Of a stretch of 64,000 nucleotides of DNA, positions 33,969 to 45,889 are shown one piece after another. Both the position numbers and the translations under genes were made by a program. Below the pieces are notes generated by a model. That model did no database searches. It worked only from the letters and a program-made list of their open reading frames with translations, and was not told the origin of the DNA. Source of the stretch: Lineus longissimus (Eukaryota > Nemertea > Pilidiophora > Heteronemertea > Lineidae); assembly GCF_910592395.1 (NCBI RefSeq), contig NC_088320.1, positions 8,246,001 to 8,310,000 of the forward strand, read 5' to 3'. Numbering within the stretch: position 1 is the first letter of the stretch; every line of letters starts with the position of its first letter.

Positions 33969-35630
33969 CAAAACCACTCGAGTGTGATTTCTGAGGTAGG
34001 CCTATCAGACTAAACCCGAGTCATGGGCTAATATGAATAAAAACAAGTATTTACTTCCCAGTAGATACTTGGAGGTAAAGCAGTACTTACTATAAGCAAA
34101 AGGTAATGCTTGGTTCGGTATGAATAAAGCAAATCTTTTACTTGACAAGCTTTGCTAAAATCTTGGAAGCATATACTACCACCGATGTCACATTTCATAT
34201 GACACACTCATGAGGTAAGTGCGGTTTCCGAGCTTATTTCCTGTTACATAAATTGGCCTTGGGTGAAAAACCATTGTATTATGTATAGTGTCGAATTCGG
34301 AGATCCGCGTCATCATCATCCTCATCACCTTCGTCATCATCGTCATCCTGAGCATCGATGAAGTCGTCATCCCTATCATTTAGGTATTTGGCAGCATTGT
34401 GAAGTACGCAGCATGCTACAACTACACTTGGCACTTTTGGAATTCGTAGCCTGACCTGTCCCAGCAAAATCGGAAATCTCTTTTTCAGTTGCCCGAAACA
34501 TCTCTCTATAACGGCCCTTTCCTTTTTATGTATCCGGTTGAAGGTTCTCTCATGTGGCTGCACTGGATTACCGTAGGGCGTCATAAGCCATGGTGCTATG
34601 CGATATCCTTCATCCCCAAGAAGATGTCCATCACCCCGAGTATTTGCCATGAAGCGACCTACATCCGAATTTTTCCAAATTCTACTGTCATGAACTGATC
34701 CTGGCCAGTTTGCGTCAATGCTGGTGAATCTTTCCTGGGCATCACAGGATGCTTGCACATTAATGGAGGCAACACCTTTACGATTAATATATTCATCTCC
34801 ATATCCGCGTCTTCCCCCTGGCTTGCAAATTTTCACATGTGTGCAGTCAAGGGCGCCAATTGCACCCGGCATCTCGAAATTTTCCTGCCACAGTTGCTGC
34901 GAAATTCTAATATCCGCCAGTGTACTCGGAAATTTAATCCATAAATTAGCTTTGGCCAAAATCTGTTTCAACACCTTGGAAAATGTTTTGCAAACAGTGG
35001 ACTGATGAATTCCTTTATCCTCTGCAACACCACTCTGAAAACCGGGGTCCCCCACGTGTCGTAGAAAAACGTCCATTTGTTGCTTGACACTCAAACATCC
35101 ACCTCGCGTTTCCCCTGTATCAAGTAGGAAATGTTCTGCCAACCAGAGGACATTCTCCTCCTCAAAATGATACAAACTCCTATATTTTTGAACCCGACAT
35201 GTCCTTCTGGGTAAATACACTTTACGCTGTCTAGGAACCGCCATGAATTCGGCCATGGCTGATAGACGTCCGATGGCTACGAATTCCAAGCCACCAACTG
35301 AGCTACCTTGAAAATTGGAAGTATTTCCTTGCTAGTAAAAGGTACTTACTACATTTTATTTATAAGGATATGAGCAATTACTTTTCTTGAAAGCAAATGC
35401 TAGACACTAAAAAGCATTTGCTTCTGCTATGAGTAGATACTTATAATATCTAGCATTTACTTTGGTTTTATTCATATCAGTACAAGTAAATATTCAAAAT
35501 TACAAGTAAAAGCATATGCTTGGTTTTATTCATATCAGCCATTGTCTTTGGCTTGGAAAAGGGTTTCCTTGCCAAAGACCATCATTCGGGTGTAGTGTGA
35601 TACCTCAGAAATCACACGAGTGTGGTTTTG
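33969..35630 (-). mobile_element. PIF/Harbinger transposon region
   Basis: The transposase gene lies between inner inverted repeats (GGCTAATATGAATAAAAAC at 34,026 and the complement of GGCTGATATGAATAAAACC ending 35,540). An outer imperfect 30-bp pair (33,969-33,998 and 35,601-35,630, sharing TGTGATTTCTGAGGTA) lies outside these. I could not fix a 3-bp target duplication for either pair, so the true ends are open. No second (Myb/SANT) ORF of the Harbinger type is visible. Confidence 0.6.
34279..35289 (-). CDS. PIF/Harbinger (HARBI1-like) DDE transposase
   Basis: A single uninterrupted frame of 336 residues. A helix-turn-helix-like segment (GIHQSTVCKTFSKVL, about 93-107) precedes the DDE_Tnp_4 catalytic core. 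The triad is visible: Asp148 in GALDCTHV, Asp201 in NWPGSVHDSRIW, and Glu262 in the helix KKERAVIERCFGQLKKRF. The LGDEGY motif (about 224-229) is also present. The tail is a run of Asp and Glu (about 307-329). The length fits the family (about 330-400). With intact catalytic residues and no stop it could be a recent transposon or a domesticated gene; the inverted repeats around it favour a transposon. Confidence 0.9.
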   Translation of the reverse strand: MEFVAIGRLSAMAEFMAVPRQRKVYLPRRTCRVQKYRSLYHFEEENVLWLAEHFLLDTGETRGGCLSVKQQMDVFLRHVGDPGFQSGVAEDKGIHQSTVCKTFSKVLKQILAKANLWIKFPSTLADIRISQQLWQENFEMPGAIGALDCTHVKICKPGGRRGYGDEYINRKGVASINVQASCDAQERFTSIDANWPGSVHDSRIWKNSDVGRFMANTRGDGHLLGDEGYRIAPWLMTPYGNPVQPHERTFNRIHKKERAVIERCFGQLKKRFPILLGQVRLRIPKVPSVVVACCVLHNAAKYLNDRDDDFIDAQDDDDDEGDEDDDDADLRIRHYT

Positions 35631-35839
35631 TTTTTATCCTATGCCGCAATATGCGATTTAAACGAAGATATTTCCCCGACTCAGCATCATCGCCATCACT
35701 TGGATGTATCCTGGAGCGGTCCACAACAGAGCAAGAAAGGAGTGCCAATATCATACCGGTGAAAAGGAAGCGTAATGATGGTTGAGGGTTGGGGTTAGGG
35801 TACCATCAGAGGGGTACTCCTTCCTTGCCCTGGGTTAAT

Positions 35840-36260
35840 CGTGTCACAGGACTGTATCATCATGACGGTTTGGGGGTTCCACTCGAGCAGCCCGGGGTTA
35901 GCAGCTCGAAAGGACTTATTGAGAGGCCAATGGGAGTGTGGGGGGGGGGGGGGGATGGGTCTTCATGTCGACAGTTGCATGAGTTCACTAGAGATTGCAA
36001 TTTACATATGAATCTGCCAAAGTGCCAGACTACGATAGTCCGCACACCTTTCGGGGGGGGGGGGGCATTTTCGATTTCTTTGCCGGCTAGCCTATTGTGA
36101 TGATGCAGTTGAGTTATCAGTTACACGGAGAAAACCGTCTATCAAAACATAAATTGGCGGAAGGAACTATAGCACTAGCAGGTTCCCAACCAGGGGGTTT
36201 GGGGGGTTCCCCCCAACTTAAAGGCGCTGCGCGCTTACTAGGGCTGAAGGGGTTATTGTC
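35840..36260. repeat. G-rich low-complexity stretch
   Basis: Runs of G at about 35,940-35,953 and 36,053-36,064, and a GGGGGTTTGGGGGGTTCCCCCC block near 36,195, with no supported gene. Confidence 0.6.
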
Positions 36261-36695
36261 GTCCTGGGTACACATAAAGTGTACCCAGGTTCAATGTCGT
36301 ACAGTGAAATTATAACAGTAGACATACAATCTAGCTCGAGGCAATGAACATGCTCGACACCTGATCCTCATGCAAGCATTTATAGTCCTCGGCCGAGAGA
36401 CGCCGTTGACATCAACTAGCATTTTTCTCCGAGCTTTGGAGCTTTGCAACCGACAGCACTTTTCTTGATCACAGAACTTCTTCGCAACACACACAAGTTG
36501 GTCGTTCCCTGCTCAATTCTGGTATACATCATAATCTCTGTGATAAAACAAGAAAACTGCACGAGTGGCTGATCCGGGTCACCGCTGATCATGTTTTTTT
36601 CCAGCCTGAAAGCTTGGTCTCGAGCTTTCAAGCCACTGGAAAACAAGCTACTGGAAGCCAAGCCACTGGAAACAAGCTTTCAGGCCGGAGAAAAT

Positions 36696-37389
36696 GGCTT
36701 ACTGGACTTTGCGCAATATTTCGCCAAAAAAAGTATTCTACGCAACGGTCCCTAGGTGACTTTTCCTATTCATAATACACAGCCTGTCCATCCTAGATCG
36801 TGGTTACATGGGGAGAAATCGTTGTAAAATCAGGCCAAACGCAAAGACAGTTAACCCGGGTACCACTATGTTTACGATGCGAACAAGCCGTGTAAGTCAT
36901 TTTCAGCATTTTGTTCATTGAACATTTGCGGGTACAGCGTCACAGGAAGCAGCATTGAACGGTAAACAGGTTCACATCATATTCAGACAACGGCTTGTAA
37001 CGGCCATACAGGAAATGATTCGTATCAAAAACCGACGATCAAAACTATTCGCTTGCTGAGAGTATACATTACGCGCATACATTACATTCAGACATTTGAG
37101 CTTCCAAGCTTTGAGAAATAACAGGTCATGTGCGAATTTGGCATGTAATTTTGGTGATTTACGTGAGTACATTTTCAACCCCGAAAAGTGTGAAGTGAAG
37201 TTATGCTTTTATTTAGTAAAAATCGGTAGGCATGTCCAACAAGACATGTGTCTCAGCTGCCTGGGTGGATGTGGGTCATCACTCACTGGTGACTGACACC
37301 ATGTATCGAACTTGACGTACCGGGGTAAAACATAATGGTCGCTCCCCCATTTCGCTCGTTTCGTTTCGTTGCGCAAAGTCCAGTAAGCC
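36696..37389. mobile_element. 694-bp TIR element with 9-bp target duplication
   Basis: The ends GGCTTACTGGACTTTGCGCA(A) are inverted perfectly over 21 bp. GGAGAAAAT flanks both sides exactly (36,687-36,695, 37,390-37,398). The 9-bp duplication suggests a Mutator-like or related superfamily. Non-coding. Just upstream (36,600-36,690) is a cluster of short inverted motifs (AGCCACTGGAAA, CTTTCAGGCC). Confidence 0.85.
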
Positions 37390-37640
37390 GGAGAAAATCA
37401 TCTCGTGGGATCTGGATGACGAGGATTAGCCACTCTCCCCCTTGCAGTTTTTTATTTATCATGTATCACACATCCCCAGAAATATCAAGAAAATGATGAT
37501 TATAACTATAAGGCAACTTTTGTCATTTTTTGACAAAAAATCTCTCGTGACGCGAAGACGTGACAATTTTCAACGTTATGACGTAACAAAGGTTACAATG
37601 AAAATGTTGCAAAGCGGAAAACGTTTTTCAACAATCTTTA

Positions 37641-37795
37641 AGCTTGCAGCACACTAGCCGCCAATTTTGGCGACAAGGACAAGAAGCGTTCGGCTGACGC
37701 CTCTCGACGTCACAGTTGGCGGCCAGTGGATCCCGGTCAGAGCGCACCTGCCCAGAATTGGTGTCCAGTAGCGTCTTTTCCGCCACTTTAACCCA
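37641..37795. mobile_element. Fragment of the 443-bp AAGCCCGC MITE
   Basis: It matches the reverse complement of the right end of the MITE at 33,404-33,846 (CCGCCAATTTTGGCGACAAG, later GTCCAGTAGCGTCTTTTCCG) and is then cut off. Confidence 0.7.
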
Positions 37796-37799
37796 TCCT

Positions 37800-38930
37800 G
37801 GGCCATGCAGCGTGACACTCCCGTTGCATCAAGGAAAAAGGGGTAATAAAAATCTAAACGGCAAAAAAACCCAGCGATTTTACAGCAATTCGTGCGTGAA
37901 CCTTTTTAAAAACATAACGAAAGTCTTTATCTGCAGAAATTATTTTAGATAAAGGCCGTGTCCTTGTTGACTCCTTAGTGGTGCAGAACGCAGAATTACG
38001 TGACTACACAGTGCGTGCCAAGCAGTTATTAAGAGAAAAGAATGTATCGTAGTAAATCTTTATTTTTCTAAGTGACAATGTCTGTGAAAAAATGGAGAAA
38101 ACATTGCGGACGGTATACTACAGTTGATATGGTTAACAATGCATTCAGTCTTTTTTGATTCTTTACAATGAAGGACAGATCATACTTATGTAATATAATA
38201 CACTAAAGTGTGTAATTGGCCAGGTAATTTTTGCAATTATTTCTTCTATCCAAGCACCTTTATTTTGACTTCACCGATATAAGAACCGTTGGTCAATTTT
38301 TATAATCATGAAATGGAAATAAAGGCTGAGTAGGAACATGACGTCATGAGCATCGGACGACTTCAAGTGTTGTCTAAATTGTGTGTTGTGAAAGTGTTGT
38401 TTAAATTAACATTTTGAATGGCATCGAATGGTCACAAAGAAAATGTTCATGGCTCTGAACCGGCCTTAGGTCAGCGAAACTGGAGTATATATCTGTGTTG
38501 TTATGTACATCATAGCAACAAGGACCGAAGGACATATAATAAAGGACAGTTTGCAAAACTGTATTATGTCATTCATCAAACATTTGTAAGTTCCGCCTAT
38601 AAAGTCCCAAAATAGGTTCCAACCTTTAAATTCGTTGCACTGACCCCCCCCCCGGCTTAAAAAAGGGTTCAAAGAAAGAACGTTCTTATATGTTTTTCGA
38701 TATGATTCCTAACCGGTGTACAATTTTGAAGTATCCTTGGTATGTCGTATCCGGTGATCAATTAGTTCTATTATTTGCTTTAAGCTAAAGCTATTGACAC
38801 TCTTGGCCTCGATAGAACCATACCATCATCCGTCAGATCACAAAAGGGCCGTACACGCTTTATTTTCTACTTCCGCACCGGCATATCCGCTCAACTTTTG
38901 GGTAAAACCTCATTCACCAAAACCAGTGTG
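37800..38930. other. No gene seen; 3' flank of the C4-like gene
   Basis: No supported coding sequence. The 3' untranslated region of the minus-strand gene ending at 38,934 must start here. No clear AATAAA was found close to the stop. Confidence 0.45.
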
Positions 38931-38933
38931 ACA

Positions 38934-41900
38934 CTATTTCGTGCAAACGACGCATGTTAGTTCATAATTGTGCACATACGGCTTACACGGCAGTGAACTG
39001 CATGCACCTTGAACATGGTGCATCAATGCGCCACCCTCATTCTTGGCGCCACCATCGCTACCAGATTCAGGGGCGTTGTCCACGCATGCAAATTCTGTCC
39101 TTCCCTTGTTGCCGTAGTGCTCAGTCATCAGATATCCCCAGTACTCCATGGTCCAGCCGGGAACACATTCTTTCGTGCCAGGTATCATGATCTGAAACGA
39201 CGGACATGGGGAAGTTTTATTGGGTAATGTCTGTATCTTTTGTTAAAACATTATAGGGACATAACTTGTGATTGAACACCATTCTCAGCAGCAAGCAATT
39301 TTGATAGTTGTGAGACGACCGAGTCATTTATTGTCACAGGCTAATGAAAAAGGTCCCTACTTTCGACTTAATGCAGTCGAAGAATGGCCCAAATCTAAAA
39401 TTGAGAGGACGCAACAGGCCTGTACTGTGAAACTAAGTGATATAATGAGATGGGACCTGCGCTTGAAAGCTTTTCTGGAAAATCTGATACCCGTCTGACT
39501 GAAAATCTTAATATCTTAGTACATGTATCATGTAGGAGCCAGTTTTCGCGGGTCTTATCACTAAGTGCAGATTTACTAGCTTCCAGCGATTCCATACACG
39601 CAAAAGCTTATTTATTACGAAATTTGAGATCAATAACGAAATATCTGGGGTGCTGCGTGGATGTTTTAAGCGTGAATTAATCTTGAAATCGCTCACTGAA
39701 AGATCGATGCAGACCAAAACAAATCCGAAGCGGCTCCCCCATTTTCGCGGGTATTGCGCATGCGCGACTGATTGTTGTGTTTCTGTTTAGTGCATGATCC
39801 TAGGTATTGACCCAGTGTTTTGAACGTAATTAGAGAATTGCTTGCCTGTTTAGGACGCATTTTGGGCGCTTTCTTTGCGGAACGAAATGAAAATCAAAAA
39901 TCAGAAAATTTCTTCTCTGGAAACGAAGTGACGCGCGAGAAAACGGGAAAAAACGGGTTTTCGCGAAATTGGGGATGACTCGAAATTGGGGAGCAGCACC
40001 GTACTTTGAAAATCTTAGACCGGGGTTATTTTGGTGGCCTAAATGTACCCCTTACTTCGCAAATCTACTTTTACAAAAAGAAGATAGGCCTAGATGTGGG
40101 CGACTAATAAGTCTTTGCGATGAATAAGAGGATTGTAATTTTCGTCGTTTTGCATTTGAAGCTTATTGAACGGTCAAAAAATTACCTTAGCCGGTCTTGT
40201 ACTTTGACAAACTGCGCACTTTACGTCCGAGTCCTGCAAGGCGTTTGGTTTAGCGTTTACTGTGTTGAATATACCCCCAGTGGTTCCAATCAGTTCAAGT
40301 TCCACTCCGTAAATATATGCAGTAGCATCTGCAGCGGCTGTGTAATCGGCATATTTGGGTTTGTCAGTCAGACAGACGTAGCCAGCACCACCACCGGTTT
40401 GCGTGTAGTGTTGACCCCCGGCATAGCCTACAAATGAGATGGCATGAAATAGAAATTTGCTTTCATTGTAACCAATACATGCATTGAAGAAATGGGAAAC
40501 TTACATACTCCAAATGGATGGGTCCCCCTATTGCCGGATTCGGGGGGACGGAAAAATAAGCTCTTATTCAGCGCCACAGCTGGCACGTGAGACAATACCA
40601 CCATTGAATATTCATAGGTTGGAGAATCCAGACCTATCAATTAGACGCGAGTATGTTTTTAACTGTCAAGCGCATATTTGGAGAGGTATTGAAAAGATAT
40701 TTGGTGTAGCAAGTCTATAAAGGTATAAATGAATTATATGATGAAAAAAATTAATTTTGGATTTTGCTAATTTGGCAATAGGGGGCGTGTTTTGAGATTT
40801 TTCGCCAGTTTGATGAAAAGAGTGGAAATATCAACGTTTGTCCAATTTGTCGATTATCCACAAAATTCCATGGTCAACTACCAGTTTACTTTTCACCATT
40901 TACTTGCCTGACTGTCCGGAATATCATATCAAAATTTCAGATTCACAACCCCTTGCAGTATTTAATGCGTCGCGGTCAAACATTGACAACCTAACTGTTA
41001 AAAGGCTTAAAAAATCAATGGTGGTCTTGTCTCACGTTGCAAATGTGTATATACTTGTACATCCGGGGACTAATTGATTAGCAATTCAAAATGGCTGCAC
41101 ACTAAGAGGAGCGGAAGGGGAATAGAGGCTGAATGAGTATAGACCACCGCCCCACGCATGCGGATGCCACAACTGGCACTGTTTTACAAAACGGCGCCTG
41201 TTTGTTTGTTTGTTTTATTTGTTTTTTTACTTGCACTGTGGCAGGGATATATTTCAGGAATTTGAGAAATTAATGGTGTTATCTAACCGTGCGGCAGAGA
41301 GTGGAGAAACACCCCTTACTCCTTAACTCCTCATTGTAATAATATGTATATGAGACATTTTGTCAAAGCATTTTTTAACATAGCAGTCCGGAATATTTCA
41401 AGAGTTCAAGCGACTCTAATATCTTCTTGGTCCTTTGCTTCAATCCGTCAATGCATTTTCTAGAGAATTCAACGACGGATTTGGATTAAAATTCGAGTCG
41501 ACTCACTTCAGGATTCGAGTGTGAGCTCAGAGTTCCACAGGGTACTCTTGATATTCAAGAAGTTTTGCCAGTGTGCAACACAAGGTAGAGTGGCCCTATC
41601 GAAACCATTTGCAAAATCTAGAGTAACGCATGGTGGATGCTTCCAAGTAGGGTGGTAAGCTGCTTAGGTAGGGTGGCCCGCCCTGTCGAATGGCATGTGG
41701 AGAACACTAGGAGTTGCGAGTGAAGCCCGCTGATAATGCGAGTTTTCCTTTAAGCTCTTACTTACCAGCGTATACAAGCTTAGCGTCAGCTGGGCATGTT
41801 GTTCTACCCCACCGGATGTAGGTGGCGCCACCTGTAACATGATAAACAATTCCTTAAAGCCTCTGTTAAGTAACAGGTGCCGCTACTTGTGCTCTGAATT

Positions 41901-44147
41901 ATAGTGAAACCAGTTGGAGCTGGTATAACCTTGGTGTGACAGTAAGTTATCACAATAGCGTGACCCGGTCTATAATTGATCAGGTCACGCATGCACCTGT
42001 GATAAACATCAAAGCCATTTTTCAGTTAGATTGGCGCGCTCAAAACTATTCCCCAAATTTGATCAGCGAGGAACGCTTTCACACGCAAAAAGATCCATCC
42101 AAGCCTGTCAAACCATGAAATTTTCATTGTGCTCTACTTTTTGTGTTATAAATTCAAGGTCCAGATATTTTTGGGACACCCGATATACATTCCTACAAGC
42201 TTACCAAGACTAGACGATGAACTGGAACCGCCTGACTGTCGCTTCTGTCTTCCAAGGCCTGGAACATCCTGCAACATAATTATAACTGTTTTACACGATT
42301 TACAAATGACGGCGAGCCCACCACACAGGCCTTACTTCTAACATATCGGACCGTGGCAAACATAGGCCTAACTAACATATCGGGTGCATTACGTTTCTAC
42401 TTTACCCTTAATCACTATTCGGATTTACTGTTATCTTCCATCAATAAGCATGAACCCGATCCCTTAACACCAAAAAATAGGGACGTACAGCCAGCCGCGG
42501 CTTTCATCAAAAGACGGAAAACTGCCGAGGTCGACAAACATCCCTTACTATTATAGCTCTAAAATGGCTATTTTTCATTCAAATAAAAAATTTAGTAGAG
42601 TTTTTTGTGATATGACACATTTGTTTGCGAACTGTTTCGTCCCCAAAAGCAACAAAGCACATTATCTTACATTTTATTTCTATATAGTGGTCAGGAAATA
42701 ATCCCTAGATACACGAACCGAACGGCTAAAAAAGGGTCATCAGGCTAATCTTGATAACAAGATAGTACCCCCAGAAAGGCTTCAAAATGGGGGTATCGTA
42801 CGGAACAATTATCAAGGGCAAAGAAACGTAATGACCGTGGCTAACACTGGCATGACTATCATATCGGATCGTGGCAAACACGAACCTTACTATCATATCG
42901 GACCGTGGCAAACACGAACCTTACTATCATATCGGACCGTGGCAAACACGTACCTTACTATCATATCGGATCGTGGCAAAAACGAACCTTACTATCATAT
43001 CGGACGGTGGCAAACACGTACCTTACTATCATATCGGACCGTGGCAAATATTATCGAAAAGAGATATCATTGCGGGGAATTGTTTGATTTTTGCAAAGGA
43101 ATATTGTTGGCTCTTTAATATTTAAAGATTTTCTATCGAGAGAATGAATATGAATATGAATATGAATATGAATATTTATTCGACCAACAAAATTTACAAG
43201 GTGCATTAATGAAATACATAATATTGATTGTGGTCGGGAGCAGAACAAGACCAGATTGGCCGCTTAATGCATGCTCCCTTATGAATTACATGTAGTACAA
43301 TGTTAATTATTATATACAGGATTTACAATTTAATTTACAAGACAGTTCTATTTTACAGTGAAGGAGTGAGTAATAACAGTTATAAGACGAAAAAAGTTTA
43401 AAGAATGTCGCAAACATAGCAGTTGCGAATTTGGCACTTTTTATTATAGGAACCCAAAATTTCATTTTTGTAGTATGTTGAAAAGGATTTTAAGCTAAAA
43501 TTTGAGTGGAGTTTGTTTAGAGTTTGTTTTGAGAGAGAATTATATAATTTAGTTAAACTGTATCGTGGTGTCATTTTGGCATATTCGTGTCTTACATTTG
43601 GTATTTTAAATTTATCATTAACTCTTGTGGGATAGTTATGAACATCACTGTTAAATGAGAAAAAATTGTGCATGAAGTACACTGGTAAATCCTTTTTTAA
43701 AAATCTATAGAGAAATTTTATTTCAATTAATTTGTGTAAGTCCGGTAGTTTGAGTAGTTTCAGCTTTATGAATAAAGGGTCAGTGTGACTAATAGGATGA
43801 CTGAGAGTAATGGCACGAATAGCGAAAAGAGAAAATGTCATAGCTGGGTAGGTTTTTCAACTTTCTAGAAAGAGCAATAAAACATTTGGTGACGTGGTTA
43901 TTATCTTGGGAGCAACATAAAACAATGGAATGGTTGGCAACAAACTGGCAAGTTGAGGAGGATGGGTGATGCAGTCAATAGCCCCATCTTTTGATAATTA
44001 TTTTCTCGAAGAAAGTAAACTTACTGTCGCCTTCATGTTATCGTTCTTGATAAGGTGAACGCTAATCACGGCAAGCCAGCCAAATATGGCAAGGAATGCG
44101 CCACCGACCAGAACGGTCTTGCAGATCCCGACTTTTCTGGATGTCAT
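38934..44147 (-). CDS. Short-chain collagen C4-like type II membrane protein (five exons)
   Basis: Exons in order: 44,147-44,025, 42,268-42,205, 41,831-41,766, 40,427-40,186 and 39,191-38,934. All have AG/GT borders and phases 0, 1, 1, 0 that keep one frame of 250 residues. Exon 1 encodes a basic tail (MTSRKVGICK) and one membrane helix (VLVGGAFLAIFGWLAVISV), so the C-terminus lies outside. Exon 2 carries GRQKR, a furin-type site, and a Ser/Gly linker. Exons 3-5 form the C4-like domain: TYIRWGRTTCP, YAGGQHYTQTGGG, CAVC, ECVPGW, GACSSLPC and a terminal CVVC motif. This domain is typical of the invertebrate family named after sponge short-chain collagen. I see no Gly-X-Y repeat, so the protein is not a true collagen unless a cassette exon was missed. 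It may be shed or act as an extracellular matrix or adhesion protein; function is inferred only. Confidence 0.88.
42833..43046. repeat. 34-bp tandem repeat, about 6.3 copies
   Basis: Unit: GACCGTGGCAAACACGAACC followed by TTACTATCATATCG. A single diverged relative sits at 42,340-42,382. It lies in intron 1 of the C4-like gene. The unit length is not a multiple of three, yet all three plus-strand frames stay open through the array. Confidence 0.9.
43136..43900 (-). mobile_element. 3' end of a CR1/L2-like LINE inside intron 1 of the C4-like gene
   Basis: A 147-residue open frame (43,398-43,841) reads like the C-terminal part of LINE reverse transcriptases (LKLLKLPDLHKLIEIKFLYR, HNYPTRVN, then a serine/asparagine-rich tail ending CYVCDIL). 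Downstream the element ends in a (ATATTC)n microsatellite (43,144-43,177), as CR1/L2-type elements do. It lies in the same orientation as the host gene. The polymerase core is missing. Confidence 0.7.
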
Positions 44148-44786
44148 CCCGAACGGCTGCGTGATCAACGGAACACAGGAAGGTTGCTAATGACGTGAAC
44201 TTGATTCTCCTCAGGAGTTTCCTTGTTTCGTCAGTTGATTCGATCTTTCGTGCTCTCCGACTACCAATTAAAACCTAAGGATGTATTGACTAACATTTTA
44301 ACAGTTCCACTTCCTGGTGCGATTGATATAATATTCACCAGTAGGAGTGGTTGGCTATTCTCCAAATCAATTTGCTATCAGTCAGTCTAGGTTAGGTGTT
44401 CAAAGGCTACTCTTCATCTTTCGATAACGGCTTGTTTTCAAAGTTGCCTTTATCACGACATCCTGACAGTCATGCGTTTGCGTCACCACTGCACGATCGA
44501 GATGAGTGTTTTGGCGATCTCAAAACATTGCGGGTCAAGATGTTGTTATGTCCAAGCCACCTGACCTTATACAAGTCCAACGGTTTTCCCAGGTTACTTC
44601 CTATTCCTGAGAATAAGTCAGGTGATTGGTGGAGCGATATTAGTTCTTGACCCGCACGCTTATCCCATAGTGCGAGCTCCTGATAACGACGTCAAGCAAT
44701 GGGACAGGCGTTCACGTTGACGTTCCCGGGTCTTTTCGAAAACTCCCTTACGGCCAAACGCCAACGAATCAGTGAACTCGTCTTGA

Positions 44787-45340
44787 GACTGGGCGTTACA
44801 AATGAAGGCCCAGTCCTATTGTGGCCTCACATATCCTTAACTCTTTAGGGACTCGGAGTTACAGATGAAGGCCCAGTCTTATTATGGCCGCACAGATCCT
44901 AAACTCTTTAGGGACTGGGAGTTACAGATGAAGGCCCAGTCTTATTATGGCCGCACAGATCCTAAACTCTTTAGGGACTGGGAGTTAAAGATGAAGGCCC
45001 AGTCTCATTATGACCGCACATATCCTAAACTCTTTAGGGTCTGGGAGTTACAGATGAAGGCCCAGTCTTATTATGGCCGCACAGATCCTAAACTCTTTAG
45101 GGACTCGGAGTTACAGATGAAAGCCCAGTCTTATTATGGCCGCACAGATCTTAAACTCTTTAGGGTCTGGGAGTTACAGATGAAGGCCCAGTCTTATTAT
45201 GGCCGCACAGATCTTAAACTCTTTAGGGACTGGGAGTTAGAGATGAAGGCCCAGTCTTATTATGGCCGCACAGATCGTAAACTCTTGAGGGACTGGGAGT
45301 TACAGATGAAGGTCGAGTCATATCATGGTCGTATTGTCAT
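44787..45340 (+). repeat. 63-bp tandem repeat, about 8.8 copies, open in one frame
   Basis: Unit starts GACTGGGAGTTACAGATGAA and is exactly 21 codons. The ORF 44,865-45,350 (161 residues) therefore reads as seven to eight repeats of MKAQSYYGRTDPKLFRDWEL. Copies differ by single substitutions. Just upstream of the C4-like gene on the other strand. No signal peptide, splice site or known domain, so minisatellite is the default reading. Confidence 0.9.
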
Positions 45341-45641
45341 CAAGCGCTGATATCTTGGAAGACCCAACAGAAAATCGTTAGGTCAGATCTTCCAGAGACA
45401 CCGAACCTTTGGTGATGTTGGCCTTCCCGAGAGGGCGTAGATCTTGAGCTACAGTTTGCCGATAGAAGGCCACAAAGGATCACGTCCAGGTAGATGTAAA
45501 ATCCGTAGGAAATCGAAGAAATCGAGGAGTCTGTATATTGTATGAGTAAATATAAGTATTTTCATGAGAAACTTTAAGGGAAGTACAAGCTTGAGGATAA
45601 TGGCCCGTGTACTCAGAACTTACGTTGTTTTTTTGGTAGGA

Positions 45642-45882
45642 TTGTGATCCAGGATTTTCTAGAAGAGCGTTGGGAAATTGAATTTCGCTGGATTAGGACT
45701 GGTGATTGCAAATTGTCAGGACCGCAGTCAGCAACAGAGTATCTCTCCCTTGGTAGTAACCCCTTTTTAAGTAGCCAACCACCGATTGTGCATCGAAAGA
45801 GGAGGAGGCCACGTGGAGGGTGTCGGGGCTTAATCTGTAAAATTCTGGATTCATCAGGGAATAAAATGTATCTGGACGAGGG
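45642..45882 (+). other. Weak candidate exon or LINE ORF fragment
   Basis: An open frame begins after TTTTTTTGGTAG and ends before GGTAAGC. It contains a basic patch (HRKRRRPRGGCRG) like that near the start of some LINE ORF2 proteins. No domain is recognised. Confidence 0.25.
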
Positions 45883-45889
45883 TAAGCTA

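Noticed and set aside
43144-43177. (GAATAT)n as a stand-alone microsatellite or CRISPR-like array
   Set aside because: It is the tail of the LINE fragment. No spacer-repeat array exists in the window, and the sequence is eukaryotic.
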